A stretch of 6,241 nt of DNA from Candidatus Roizmanbacteria bacterium CG_4_9_14_0_2_um_filter_39_13 (GTDB taxonomy: Bacteria > Patescibacteriota > Microgenomatia > UBA1406 > GWC2-37-13): NCBI GenBank assembly GCA_002788865.1, contig PFSC01000148.1, forward strand, positions 1-6,241, written 5' to 3'. A model generated the notes under the pieces. It was not told the origin of the DNA. It made no database searches and saw nothing but the letters and a program-made list of their open reading frames with translations. Positions 1 through 5,259 of the stretch are shown piece after piece; position 1 is the stretch's first letter, and every line of letters starts with the position of its first letter. Made by a program: the position numbers and the translations under genes.

Positions 1-1236
1 CTATTTTTATATTCATTTGAACAGAAGAATGTATTTGATATCCTCGCAAAAATGTTTTTCCTTGCGCCCTTTACTTCATTTATGTTTGTAAGTATTGGAG
101 TTTTTGTCACAAGTATACCCTCAACCATCATTCGATCAATCATTCGTTTTCGGGCAATAAAAAAGGTACAACAATCAAAAGCTATTTTTATTGGTATCAC
201 AGGATCGTATGGTAAAACAAGCACCAAAGAATATCTTACTCAAGTTTTGTCTTCGAAATTCAAGGTTGCAAAAACACCCAAAAATATGAATACCGATGTA
301 GGGATCGCACTCTCTATACTTCGACTACTTAAACCTTCAACCGAAATATGTATTATTGAGCTTGGCGCATATCGCACAGGAGAACTCAAAACTGCCGCAT
401 CATATATACCATTCAAGTATAGTATCCTCACAGGACTTGGCAATCAACACGTCGATCTATATGGGAGTAGAGAAGCGCTCGTGAAAGAAGAAACGTCTCC
501 GATTGTTTCGCTTACAAAACATAGTAAAGCATATGTGAACTTCGACTCAGTTACGGAAAATGAGGTGAACCTTTCTCACATACAAGCGGTCACATTTGGG
601 ACTTCAAAAGATGCAGATATCAAGTTGATACAAACCTCATCCTCGACGGAAGGAACGCGAGGTATCGTTCACTACCATGACAAAATATTTCATATCTCCT
701 CGCAACTTCTTGGTATTCATTCGCTCGAAAATATCCTCCCCGCAATCGCCATTGCATCTGACCTTGGGATCGACACTCAAACAATTGAAAAGCAGATATC
801 AAAAATAACGCCACTCAACGGCAAATTATCAAAACATATCGGACCAAACAACTCGCTGGTTCTTCACGATGGAGTAAATTCAAACCTCAATGGATTTCTG
901 GCTGCAATAGATGTGATGAGGATATTTAATCATACGAAAAAAATAATAATGACACAGGGAATTATTGAGCTTGGAGTAGAGAAGAGGGAGTCGTATGCGT
1001 CGATACTTCAGAAACTGAATGAAACAAATATAGAACTTTTTACAACCGACAAATTATTTCATACAATTAAGAGCAACGTGCAAATAAATACATTTAACGA
1101 CGTCTCAAGCATGGAAAAACAGATAAGAAATATTCTTGATGAAAAATCACTTCTGCTTATAGAAGGGTCATTTTCAAAGCCAATTTTGAAACAACTCATA
1201 CCTGAAACTGTCAACGGAAGTACGCATTATCAGTAG
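1..1236 (+). CDS. Mur ligase family protein (MurF-like), membrane-anchored, 5'-partial
   Basis: An ATP-dependent Mur ligase, closest in motif order to MurF, which adds a dipeptide to the UDP-MurNAc peptide. Numbering from the Met at base 52: Walker A ITGSYGKTSTKE (49-60), NMNTDVGIALSILRL (79-92, MurF-like), IIELGAYRTGEL (101-112), NQHVDLYGS (131-139), a probable carbamylated-Lys motif VKEE (K145/E147, uncertain), HSLENILPA (223-231), GKLS (257-260, where MurF usually has a GR motif), HDGVNSN (272-278, replacing the usual DDSYNAN), and GIIELG (303-308). The reading frame is open without a stop to base 1, adding at least 17 residues, so the true start is probably upstream and Met52 is internal. 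About 64 visible residues precede the P-loop; they contain a hydrophobic stretch (about 2-30) and then basic residues, not a UDP-substrate domain. That implies membrane attachment. It is first of three co-directional genes; the aminotransferase follows after 11 nt. Family confident; exact substrate unknown. Confidence 0.9.
   Translation, partial: LFLYSFEQKNVFDILAKMFFLAPFTSFMFVSIGVFVTSIPSTIIRSIIRFRAIKKVQQSKAIFIGITGSYGKTSTKEYLTQVLSSKFKVAKTPKNMNTDVGIALSILRLLKPSTEICIIELGAYRTGELKTAASYIPFKYSILTGLGNQHVDLYGSREALVKEETSPIVSLTKHSKAYVNFDSVTENEVNLSHIQAVTFGTSKDADIKLIQTSSSTEGTRGIVHYHDKIFHISSQLLGIHSLENILPAIAIASDLGIDTQTIEKQISKITPLNGKLSKHIGPNNSLVLHDGVNSNLNGFLAAIDVMRIFNHTKKIIMTQGIIELGVEKRESYASILQKLNETNIELFTTDKLFHTIKSNVQINTFNDVSSMEKQIRNILDEKSLLLIEGSFSKPILKQLIPETVNGSTHYQ
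1097..1105 (+). repeat. ACGACGTCT element, copy 1 (inside Mur ligase gene)
   Basis: The 9-mer ACGACGTCT lies in the context TTTAACGACGTCTCAA. The 13-mer TTTAACGACGTCT (1093-1105) recurs exactly at 2115-2127. It encodes F-N-D-V here. Confidence 0.5.
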
Positions 1237-1243
1237 GGGAGAG
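1236..1243 (+). promoter_or_regulatory. Shine-Dalgarno of the aminotransferase gene
   Basis: GGGGAGAG begins on the last base of the Mur ligase TAG stop. Its GGAG core ends 6 nt before the ATG at 1248. It fixes that start codon and is the clearest Shine-Dalgarno before any gene in the window. Confidence 0.75.
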
Positions 1244-1247
1244 CACT

Positions 1248-2441
1248 ATGATTTTTATAGATTTTGCACTAAACGAAACGAAAAGCGATGCCATGCTCGC
1301 TTTCAGACTTTTTTTTCAGCCATGGAGATGGCGAAAAGGAAAAGAAATAAATAACCTTAAACGACGTCTCAAAACCCGATTTTTTTCTTCTGATTCCTCA
1401 ATCTTCTTTTTTCTCACCGGGCGCGCAGCACTCTATCAATACCTCAGCTCTCTTGGGTTGAAAAAGGGGGACGAGATACTTGTCCAAGGATTCACCTGTG
1501 AAGCGGTCGTTCTTCCCATTTTAGAGCTAGGATTTAAACCAGTATATGTCGACGTAAACTCGTCAGATTTTTCGATGAGCATCAAGGATGTGAAAAATAA
1601 ATACACAAGCAAAGCAAAGGCCATGCTCATCCAGCATACCTTTGGAATCACACCAACAGATAGAAAGGAATTAATAGAATTTGCCAATAAACACAGTCTT
1701 CATATTATTGAAGATGTTGCGCACGGTTTTGATCCAAACATATTCAGATCAAAACGATATCCTGGAGCAGTCCTTATGTCATTTGGCAGATCGAAATCAT
1801 TCTCATCGGTTTTTGGAGGTGCAATTGCCGTCCGCGGAGTACGAAGCGGAAAATCAGTTCGAGCCGTCGAAAAAAATATTCCCAATCCTTCTGTATGGAT
1901 ATTGCTCCAGACAATTTTTTACAAAATACATTCGGTTATTATCAAATCTACCTATGATATTTTTCTTGGGAAGATCATCCACTTCTTGTTTAAACAGCTT
2001 TATCTTATGATGCCAGAAGTTACAAAAAAAGAGAAAAATGGTCACTTTAACTTCATGTTTCTTGCAACATATCCAAATATTGCTGCAATTTTTATGCATG
2101 CACAGCTTGATAGATTTAACGACGTCTTAACACAAAGGAAGAAAACTTCATATATATATGACGCCAAACTTGGGACAAGCATATCTCGTGGGCAAGGACT
2201 CCTCAGATATCCGTTTCTATGCGAAAATCCAAATGAATTGCAGACTCTTCTAAAAAAACATCGGATTCAGACTGGAAGATGGTATTCTCAGGTGGTTGCT
2301 CCACCTGAACTTGATCTTCTCAACGTCGATTATATCCGTGGAAGCTGTCCGATCGCCGAATCTCTGTGCAAACGCGTTCTCAATCTTCCAACACACATTT
2401 CAGTTCGTGATGCCAAGCGCATCCTCAATTTACTCCCATAA
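1248..2441 (+). CDS. DegT/DnrJ/EryC1/StrS-family PLP aminotransferase
   Basis: A 397-residue fold-type I PLP enzyme of the sugar-aminotransferase family, which normally transaminates nucleotide-linked keto sugars to amino sugars. Visible landmarks: TGRAALYQYL (57-66, cofactor-phosphate loop region), GDEILVQGFTCEAVVLPI (74-91), GFKPVYVDV (95-103), the PLP-ring-binding IIEDVAHGF (153-161, D156), and the Schiff-base lysine motif MSFGRSKSFSSVFGG (177-191, K183), followed by strand AIAV. A C-terminal domain follows to 397. Residues about 215-256 are an unusually hydrophobic and aromatic stretch (WILLQTIFYKIHSVIIKST and onward) not typical of soluble DegT enzymes; it may dock the enzyme to the membrane or a partner. 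The start is supported by the Shine-Dalgarno 6 nt upstream. It sits between a Mur ligase and a FemAB gene, so its product probably feeds envelope glycopeptide modification; the actual substrate cannot be read from sequence. Confidence 0.88.
   Translation: MIFIDFALNETKSDAMLAFRLFFQPWRWRKGKEINNLKRRLKTRFFSSDSSIFFFLTGRAALYQYLSSLGLKKGDEILVQGFTCEAVVLPILELGFKPVYVDVNSSDFSMSIKDVKNKYTSKAKAMLIQHTFGITPTDRKELIEFANKHSLHIIEDVAHGFDPNIFRSKRYPGAVLMSFGRSKSFSSVFGGAIAVRGVRSGKSVRAVEKNIPNPSVWILLQTIFYKIHSVIIKSTYDIFLGKIIHFLFKQLYLMMPEVTKKEKNGHFNFMFLATYPNIAAIFMHAQLDRFNDVLTQRKKTSYIYDAKLGTSISRGQGLLRYPFLCENPNELQTLLKKHRIQTGRWYSQVVAPPELDLLNVDYIRGSCPIAESLCKRVLNLPTHISVRDAKRILNLLP
1361..1369 (+). repeat. ACGACGTCT element, copy 2 (inside aminotransferase gene)
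   Basis: Context CTTAAACGACGTCTCAAAA. It is in a different reading phase from copy 1 (it encodes part of K-R-R-L), so conservation of one peptide cannot explain the repeat. Confidence 0.5.
2119..2127 (+). repeat. ACGACGTCT element, copy 3 (inside aminotransferase gene)
   Basis: Context TTTAACGACGTCTTAACA, identical to copy 1 over the 13 bases 2115-2127. It encodes F-N-D-V in the C-terminal domain. Confidence 0.5.
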
Positions 2442-2444
2442 ATT

Positions 2445-3545
2445 ATGGATATTCGTACAATACTAAATAAGGTTGAGTGGAATACATTTTTTGAAACTAT
2501 CGGCTCGCCATCGTTTCACCATTCCTGGGAATGGGGAGAATTTCAAATACTTTGTAAAAAGGAAATTCTCAGACTTGGACTGTATAAAGGTTCTACATTG
2601 GTTGCAATTGCGCTTGTTGTCAAAGTCAAATCAAAACGTGGTTCATATCTTTTTGTTCCTCATGGGCCACTATTTGCCATTCACCAAGACAAGCTCACAC
2701 AAAAAATTCCCGCACAACAGTTTACAGAAATTCGCACACAACTTGCCCATATCCACAGTCATTTAGTTACTATTGCACGCCGTGAAGGGTTTTGGTTTAT
2801 TCGTATCGCTCCTCCAATGACACGGGATGAAGATCATGCCAACCTCTTTCATGCCCTTGGATACAAGACCGCACCTATCTATGTTCATGCTGAAACCATG
2901 TGGGTTATTGATGTGACAAAATCAGAAAATGAGATTCTAATGGATATGCGTAAAAATACCAGATATGCAATCCGTCGCGGGGAACGCGAACAGATTTCAG
3001 TGTCATTAAATGCAACCACTCAAGATATTGACAGATTTCTCTCCCTCTACCATATGACTGCAGATCGCGAACAGTTTACACCATACTCCGACGACTATAT
3101 TAAACACGAAATTCAGGCATTTCAATCCGCTTATAATGTAGCTATTTTTAATTCAGGCTTTCAGGACAGTCCTAAAAATAGCATACCCCAAGAATTTGCC
3201 CAAGAAGGCACCTCTCGAAATTTAGCCGCAGCAATAGTCATCTTTTCCAAGTCCGCGGGGTTCTATCATCAAGGAGCATCCATCCATAGCAAATATCCAG
3301 CCGCATATCTCCTACAATGGCATGCAATCCTTGAAGCCAAACGACGAAACTGCACGTATTACAGTTTCCATGGTATTCATGATCCTGGACGAACTCCTCG
3401 TTCGTGGGATGGTTTGAGTTTATTCAAACGTGGATTTGGCGGATTTCAAGTTGATTACCTTTATACACAAGACTTCATCATATCTCCCTTCTACGTTCTC
3501 AGCTACCTCGGCGACAGGTATCTTTCCTGGCGTAGAGGAATATGA
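2445..3545 (+). CDS. FemAB/FemX-family peptidoglycan bridge aminoacyltransferase
   Basis: A 366-residue protein with two GNAT-like halves. Fem enzymes use aminoacyl-tRNA to add amino acids (Gly, Ser or Ala) to the stem-peptide side chain of the UDP-MurNAc-peptide or lipid-linked precursor at the inner membrane face. Family landmarks: HHSWEWGEFQ (25-34), a first-domain strand ending in FVPHGPLF (70-77), FWFIRIAPP (116-124), the basic DMRKNTRYAIRRGER (167-181), YHQGAS (274-279), AYLLQWHAILEAKRRNC (287-303), and the C-terminal YYSFHGI...GLSLFKRGFGG (305-333). The length fits the short FemX type; the coiled-coil arm of staphylococcal FemA is absent. Residues about 236-258 form a polar, probably flexible insertion. 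The ATG is 3 nt after the aminotransferase TAA with no Shine-Dalgarno, so translation is probably coupled. Last certain gene of the envelope operon. The amino acid transferred is unknown. Confidence 0.9.
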   Translation: MDIRTILNKVEWNTFFETIGSPSFHHSWEWGEFQILCKKEILRLGLYKGSTLVAIALVVKVKSKRGSYLFVPHGPLFAIHQDKLTQKIPAQQFTEIRTQLAHIHSHLVTIARREGFWFIRIAPPMTRDEDHANLFHALGYKTAPIYVHAETMWVIDVTKSENEILMDMRKNTRYAIRRGEREQISVSLNATTQDIDRFLSLYHMTADREQFTPYSDDYIKHEIQAFQSAYNVAIFNSGFQDSPKNSIPQEFAQEGTSRNLAAAIVIFSKSAGFYHQGASIHSKYPAAYLLQWHAILEAKRRNCTYYSFHGIHDPGRTPRSWDGLSLFKRGFGGFQVDYLYTQDFIISPFYVLSYLGDRYLSWRRGI

Positions 3546-3607
3546 CAGAAGAGAGAGGAGAGAACATACATGAAATATTTTATTTAGACTATTGTGACGA
3601 GCCATAA
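3542..3607 (+). CDS. Candidate 21-aa micro-ORF overlapping the FemAB stop
   Basis: An ATGA overlap joins the FemAB TGA stop to a new ATG, opening 21 codons (begins MTEERGENIHE, contains one Cys near the end) to TAA at 3605-3607. The overlap geometry is typical of coupled translation, but the frame is short and purine-rich, and it has no recognisable homology. The same stretch also has a strong Shine-Dalgarno-like run (3551-3562) 7 nt before an ATG at 3570 that opens only five codons. Most likely chance; kept because it is too short for routine ORF calling. Confidence 0.12.
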   Translation: MTEERGENIHEIFYLDYCDEP

Positions 3608-3762
3608 GGGAGTGCTATAGAAAAAAGCGACAAGCAGGAGAGAGTGAGAGAATAAACTGGATTTAAAAGATTAAAATTGAAATATAAAAAATAAATAAAT
3701 ACTGAAAAAATTGCGGAAAATAAACTATGTATAAATTCCTCTCCTCTTCTCAAAATCAAGGG

Positions 3763-3794
3763 AGACGTCGTAAAAGATTCATTTTACGACGTCT
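3763..3794. repeat. Perfect 13-bp inverted repeat built from ACGACGTCT
   Basis: Left arm AGACGTCGTAAAA (3763-3775), 6-nt loop GATTCA, right arm TTTTACGACGTCT (3782-3794), with a possible extra G-U pair outside. Each arm carries one ACGACGTCT element, in opposite orientation. It could fold into a stable RNA hairpin downstream of the FemAB operon, but the following TATATATCTCC is a poor U-tract, so intrinsic termination is only possible. The arrangement resembles uptake-sequence pairs that double as terminators in Pasteurellaceae and Neisseriaceae. Confidence 0.8.
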
Positions 3795-3880
3795 TATATA
3801 TCTCCTCTCTTTTGCTCAAATACCACATTTTTGCAGATTTTCCGTCCATCGGTTTGAAGACAGAATAACTTCTATTTTTA

Positions 3881-3903
3881 TTTTTTATCTCTCAGATAAA
3901 AAA
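3881..3903. repeat. 10-bp AT-rich inverted repeat, possible weak terminator
   Basis: TTTTTTATCT (3881-3890), loop CTC, AGATAAAAAA (3894-3903): a perfect 10-bp stem with a 3-nt loop. Both flanks are A/T-rich, with a T8 run following at 3922-3929, but no U-tract directly abuts either side. It may help termination from the left, or be a chance feature of AT-rich DNA. Confidence 0.4.
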
Positions 3904-3929
3904 ATCTCTATGTGAAATTAATTTTTTTT

Positions 3930-3964
3930 ATTCACCCCTTTTGCAAAAAAATTTACCCCTCTTG
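3930..3964. repeat. 14-bp direct repeat with 21-bp period
   Basis: ATTCACCCCTTTTG (3930-3943) and ATTTACCCCTCTTG (3951-3964) match at 12 of 14 positions, with starts 21 bp apart, i.e. two helical turns. Repeats in helical phase are typical of iterons or cooperative operators. Only two copies are seen. Confidence 0.45.
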
Positions 3965-3981
3965 ATATTGGTTGATTTTGG
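3962..3981. repeat. Tandem 10-bp repeat
   Basis: TTGATATTGG (3962-3971) is followed directly by TTGATTTTGG (3972-3981), 9 of 10 identical, abutting the 21-bp-period repeat. Short and of unknown role. Confidence 0.35.
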
Positions 3982-4090
3982 AAGAAAGGAGCTTCCTGCA
4001 GGAATATGGCCTAGATAGACCTTCGAAATAGAGCCTTACATTGATCTTTATGAATCATTTTGTACAGTGATCTGTCATATAAAGAAGAAG

Positions 4091-4099
4091 TTATCCACA
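4091..4099 (+). promoter_or_regulatory. DnaA box (perfect match), possible origin element
   Basis: TTATCCACA is an exact match to the bacterial DnaA-box consensus TTATNCACA. Two 8-of-9 near matches on the same strand flank it in this region: TTATTCACC (3928-3936) and TTATTCACG (4213-4221). A strongly AT-rich stretch (about 4115-4240), suitable as an unwinding element, follows immediately. A single perfect box can occur by chance in AT-rich DNA, and origins usually carry several, so this is a candidate only. Confidence 0.4.
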
Positions 4100-4179
4100 A
4101 CTGGATAGTACTATATCATGTGTACTTACATATTAATTATTTACCAAAACGTTTATTTTATGTCTTATAGTAATGTTAA

Positions 4180-4208
4180 TTGAATTAATAATTATTATAG
4201 GATATAAT
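4180..4208 (+). promoter_or_regulatory. Sigma70-type promoter candidate in convergent region
   Basis: -35 TTGAAT (4180-4185, 4 of 6 consensus), 17-nt spacer, -10 TATAAT (4203-4208, perfect). A start near 4215 would give an RNA running through the GC-rich patch into the 3' end of the opposing membrane-protein gene, as an antisense RNA or 3'-end interference. AT-rich surroundings raise the false-positive risk. Confidence 0.3.
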
Positions 4209-4305
4209 ACTATTATTCACGTACGTAGTTTTTTATACTCCCCTCTCCTCTACTTCGGCATGGCCTATCAATATTTTCCCCGGGGATGGAATGGCGGCAC
4301 ATATT

Positions 4306-5154
4306 TTACCATTGAAGTGTCATTAGACCGATCACACACACAAATATGAGGACAAAAATATACTCACGAGCAACAGTCTTGAAGAGCCTGTTTCCTACAT
4401 AGTTTGTCACTATCCCTAAAACTGAGTAATAGGTTGTTGTGACAATGAGTGCATACACATTTATTTCCAATGGAACGAACGAAAGAAGAATCATAAGCTC
4501 AATCAAGATAAGAGATGATGCAGCGCTATATTTCAAAAGTTCCCCTTCTATGCGTTCATTCAAATTTACTGTCCAGAGACATTGAAGAGAAGCAACAAAC
4601 ATCACTCCTCCCAAAAAGAAACTCGTAACAATAAAATTTAGTCGGAATGATAGAATCACAATTGCAGAAATAAAAATAATGAGTGTTTGTGAAATATAAT
4701 TCACTGAAAATGCTGCTCTATAAAGCTGTATACTCTTCTCTACTCCAATATTAAATATATTTGCAGAAAGCAACATTGCATAATACCCCAAACTAAAAAG
4801 CGCAAGAAATGGTATTCTTGTGAGCCATCTGACAGGCAAAAGCGAGTAAAATACATAAAGAGCCAAGACAAACAAAACTGGCATGATAAAGAGCATAAAA
4901 AGCTCAATGCCATCTATTCCATCAAATATCGCGATATAAGTTGTCAGATAGGCAAAAACTATGAGTATTGGTACGAAATACATCCATGAGGTATTGAATG
5001 GAAAAAATGTAGCAATCGCCAGAACGAGCAACATTACCAAGGTCATTGCTATTATCCGTATACGTTTGGGGACATAATTCACATGCTTGACCCACCTCGC
5101 CTTGATTGATTTGGGAAACAATATTCGTGACAACAATGTTTGTATTATATGCAT
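4306..5154 (-). CDS. Polytopic membrane protein of unknown function
   Basis: 282 residues, not assigned to a named family. A basic amphipathic N-terminus (about 1-33, with WVKHVNYVPKRIR at 21-33) precedes roughly 8-9 hydrophobic helices, near 35-53, 57-75, 85-105, 112-132, 150-170, 172-192, 208-228, 231-252 and 262-280. Polar landmarks in loops: FDGIDGIEL (77-85), YRAAFSVNYISQ (145-156) and NERIEGELLKYS (199-210). No transporter, glycosyltransferase or protease motif was seen. The gene's general look (HV.YVPKR.RI then helices) resembles hypothetical membrane proteins I associate with Microgenomates, from memory only. The start at 5154 is supported by a TATAAT box 8 nt upstream, implying a leaderless mRNA; there is no Shine-Dalgarno. 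It is divergent from the TPR gene with a 105-bp shared control region, and convergent with the FemAB operon. Confidence 0.85.
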   Translation of the reverse strand: MHIIQTLLSRILFPKSIKARWVKHVNYVPKRIRIIAMTLVMLLVLAIATFFPFNTSWMYFVPILIVFAYLTTYIAIFDGIDGIELFMLFIMPVLFVLALYVFYSLLPVRWLTRIPFLALFSLGYYAMLLSANIFNIGVEKSIQLYRAAFSVNYISQTLIIFISAIVILSFRLNFIVTSFFLGGVMFVASLQCLWTVNLNERIEGELLKYSAASSLILIELMILLSFVPLEINVYALIVTTTYYSVLGIVTNYVGNRLFKTVAREYIFVLIFVCVIGLMTLQW

Positions 5155-5162
5155 TACAGACT

Positions 5163-5168
5163 ATTATA
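5163..5168 (-). promoter_or_regulatory. -10 box of leaderless membrane-protein gene
   Basis: On the - strand TATAAT (perfect) ends 8 nt before the ATG, so transcription should begin at or next to the start codon. The best -35, TTGAGA (5194-5189 on the - strand), is 20 nt away, longer than optimal; the -10 may dominate. Confidence 0.55.
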
Positions 5169-5224
5169 CAAATAAACTTGTGCTCTACTCTCAAGTATTT
5201 GATATACTACTGTTTCAGTTGCCC

Positions 5225-5252
5225 TTGACATTCAAATTTAATTTTCTATACT
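5225..5252 (+). promoter_or_regulatory. Sigma70 promoter of leaderless TPR gene
   Basis: -35 TTGACA (5225-5230, perfect), 16-nt spacer, -10 TATACT (5247-5252, 5 of 6). The -10 ends 7 nt before the ATG at 5260, so the expected start site falls on or within a base or two of the initiation codon. No Shine-Dalgarno is present. This is the strongest promoter match in the window. Confidence 0.75.
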
Positions 5253-5259
5253 CAACTAA

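Larger units (their letters stand above)
3546..4305. other. Long convergent intergenic region with origin-like and repeat features
   Basis: About 760 nt without a convincing gene, between the 3' ends of the FemAB gene (+) and the membrane-protein gene (-). Convergent gaps need no promoters, so this size is striking in a compact genome. In order it holds: a purine-rich block (3546-3730), a perfect 13-bp inverted repeat (3763-3794), an AT hairpin (3881-3903), a 21-bp-period direct repeat (3930-3964), a tandem 10-mer (3962-3981), a 12-bp palindrome TTCCTGCAGGAA (3993-4004), a DnaA box (4091-4099), palindrome ATAGTACTAT (4105-4114), a very AT-rich stretch (about 4115-4240), a promoter-like site (4180-4208), palindrome ACGTACGT (4219-4226), and a short GC-rich patch with TCCCCGGGGA (4277-4286). 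No tmRNA, RNase P, SRP or tRNA signature was recognised. A replication origin, structured RNA or regulatory hub are all possible; none is proven. Confidence 0.5.

Noticed and set aside
1681..2010. 109-codon + strand frame inside the aminotransferase gene
   Set aside because: Out-of-phase reading of a gene whose own frame carries all DegT catalytic motifs.
3420..3605. 61-codon - strand frame antisense to the FemAB 3' end
   Set aside because: Lies mostly inside the FemAB gene, with a pyrimidine-rich stretch instead of a ribosome site before the ATG.
3727..3915. 62-codon + strand frame starting MYKFLSSSQ
   Set aside because: It runs through the 13-bp inverted repeat and the AT hairpin, lacks a Shine-Dalgarno or nearby promoter, and has no recognisable protein pattern; its Arg/Lys cluster is the repeat arm translated.
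3993..4004. 12-bp palindrome TTCCTGCAGGAA as a specific operator
   Set aside because: About one or two 12-bp palindromes are expected by chance in a window this size; kept only as a landmark.
4179..4220. Possible dif/Xer recombination site in the AT-rich stretch (TCCTATAA on the - strand)
   Set aside because: One arm resembles the XerC half-site but the other matches poorly; in DNA this AT-rich the overall match is not convincing.
4277..4286. TCCCCGGGGA palindrome as a terminator hairpin for the - strand gene
   Set aside because: A perfect palindrome without a loop cannot form a stable RNA hairpin of useful length, and no U-tract follows.
3546..4305. Known structured RNAs (tmRNA, RNase P RNA, SRP RNA, tRNA)
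   Set aside because: No characteristic cores such as tRNA-like ends, the GAGGAAAGTCC block of RNase P, or the SRP Alu/S tetraloops were seen on either strand.
4922..5194. 90-codon - strand frame overlapping the start of the membrane-protein gene
   Set aside because: Out of phase with the 282-residue frame, which has a clear helix pattern; no motif in the alternative frame.
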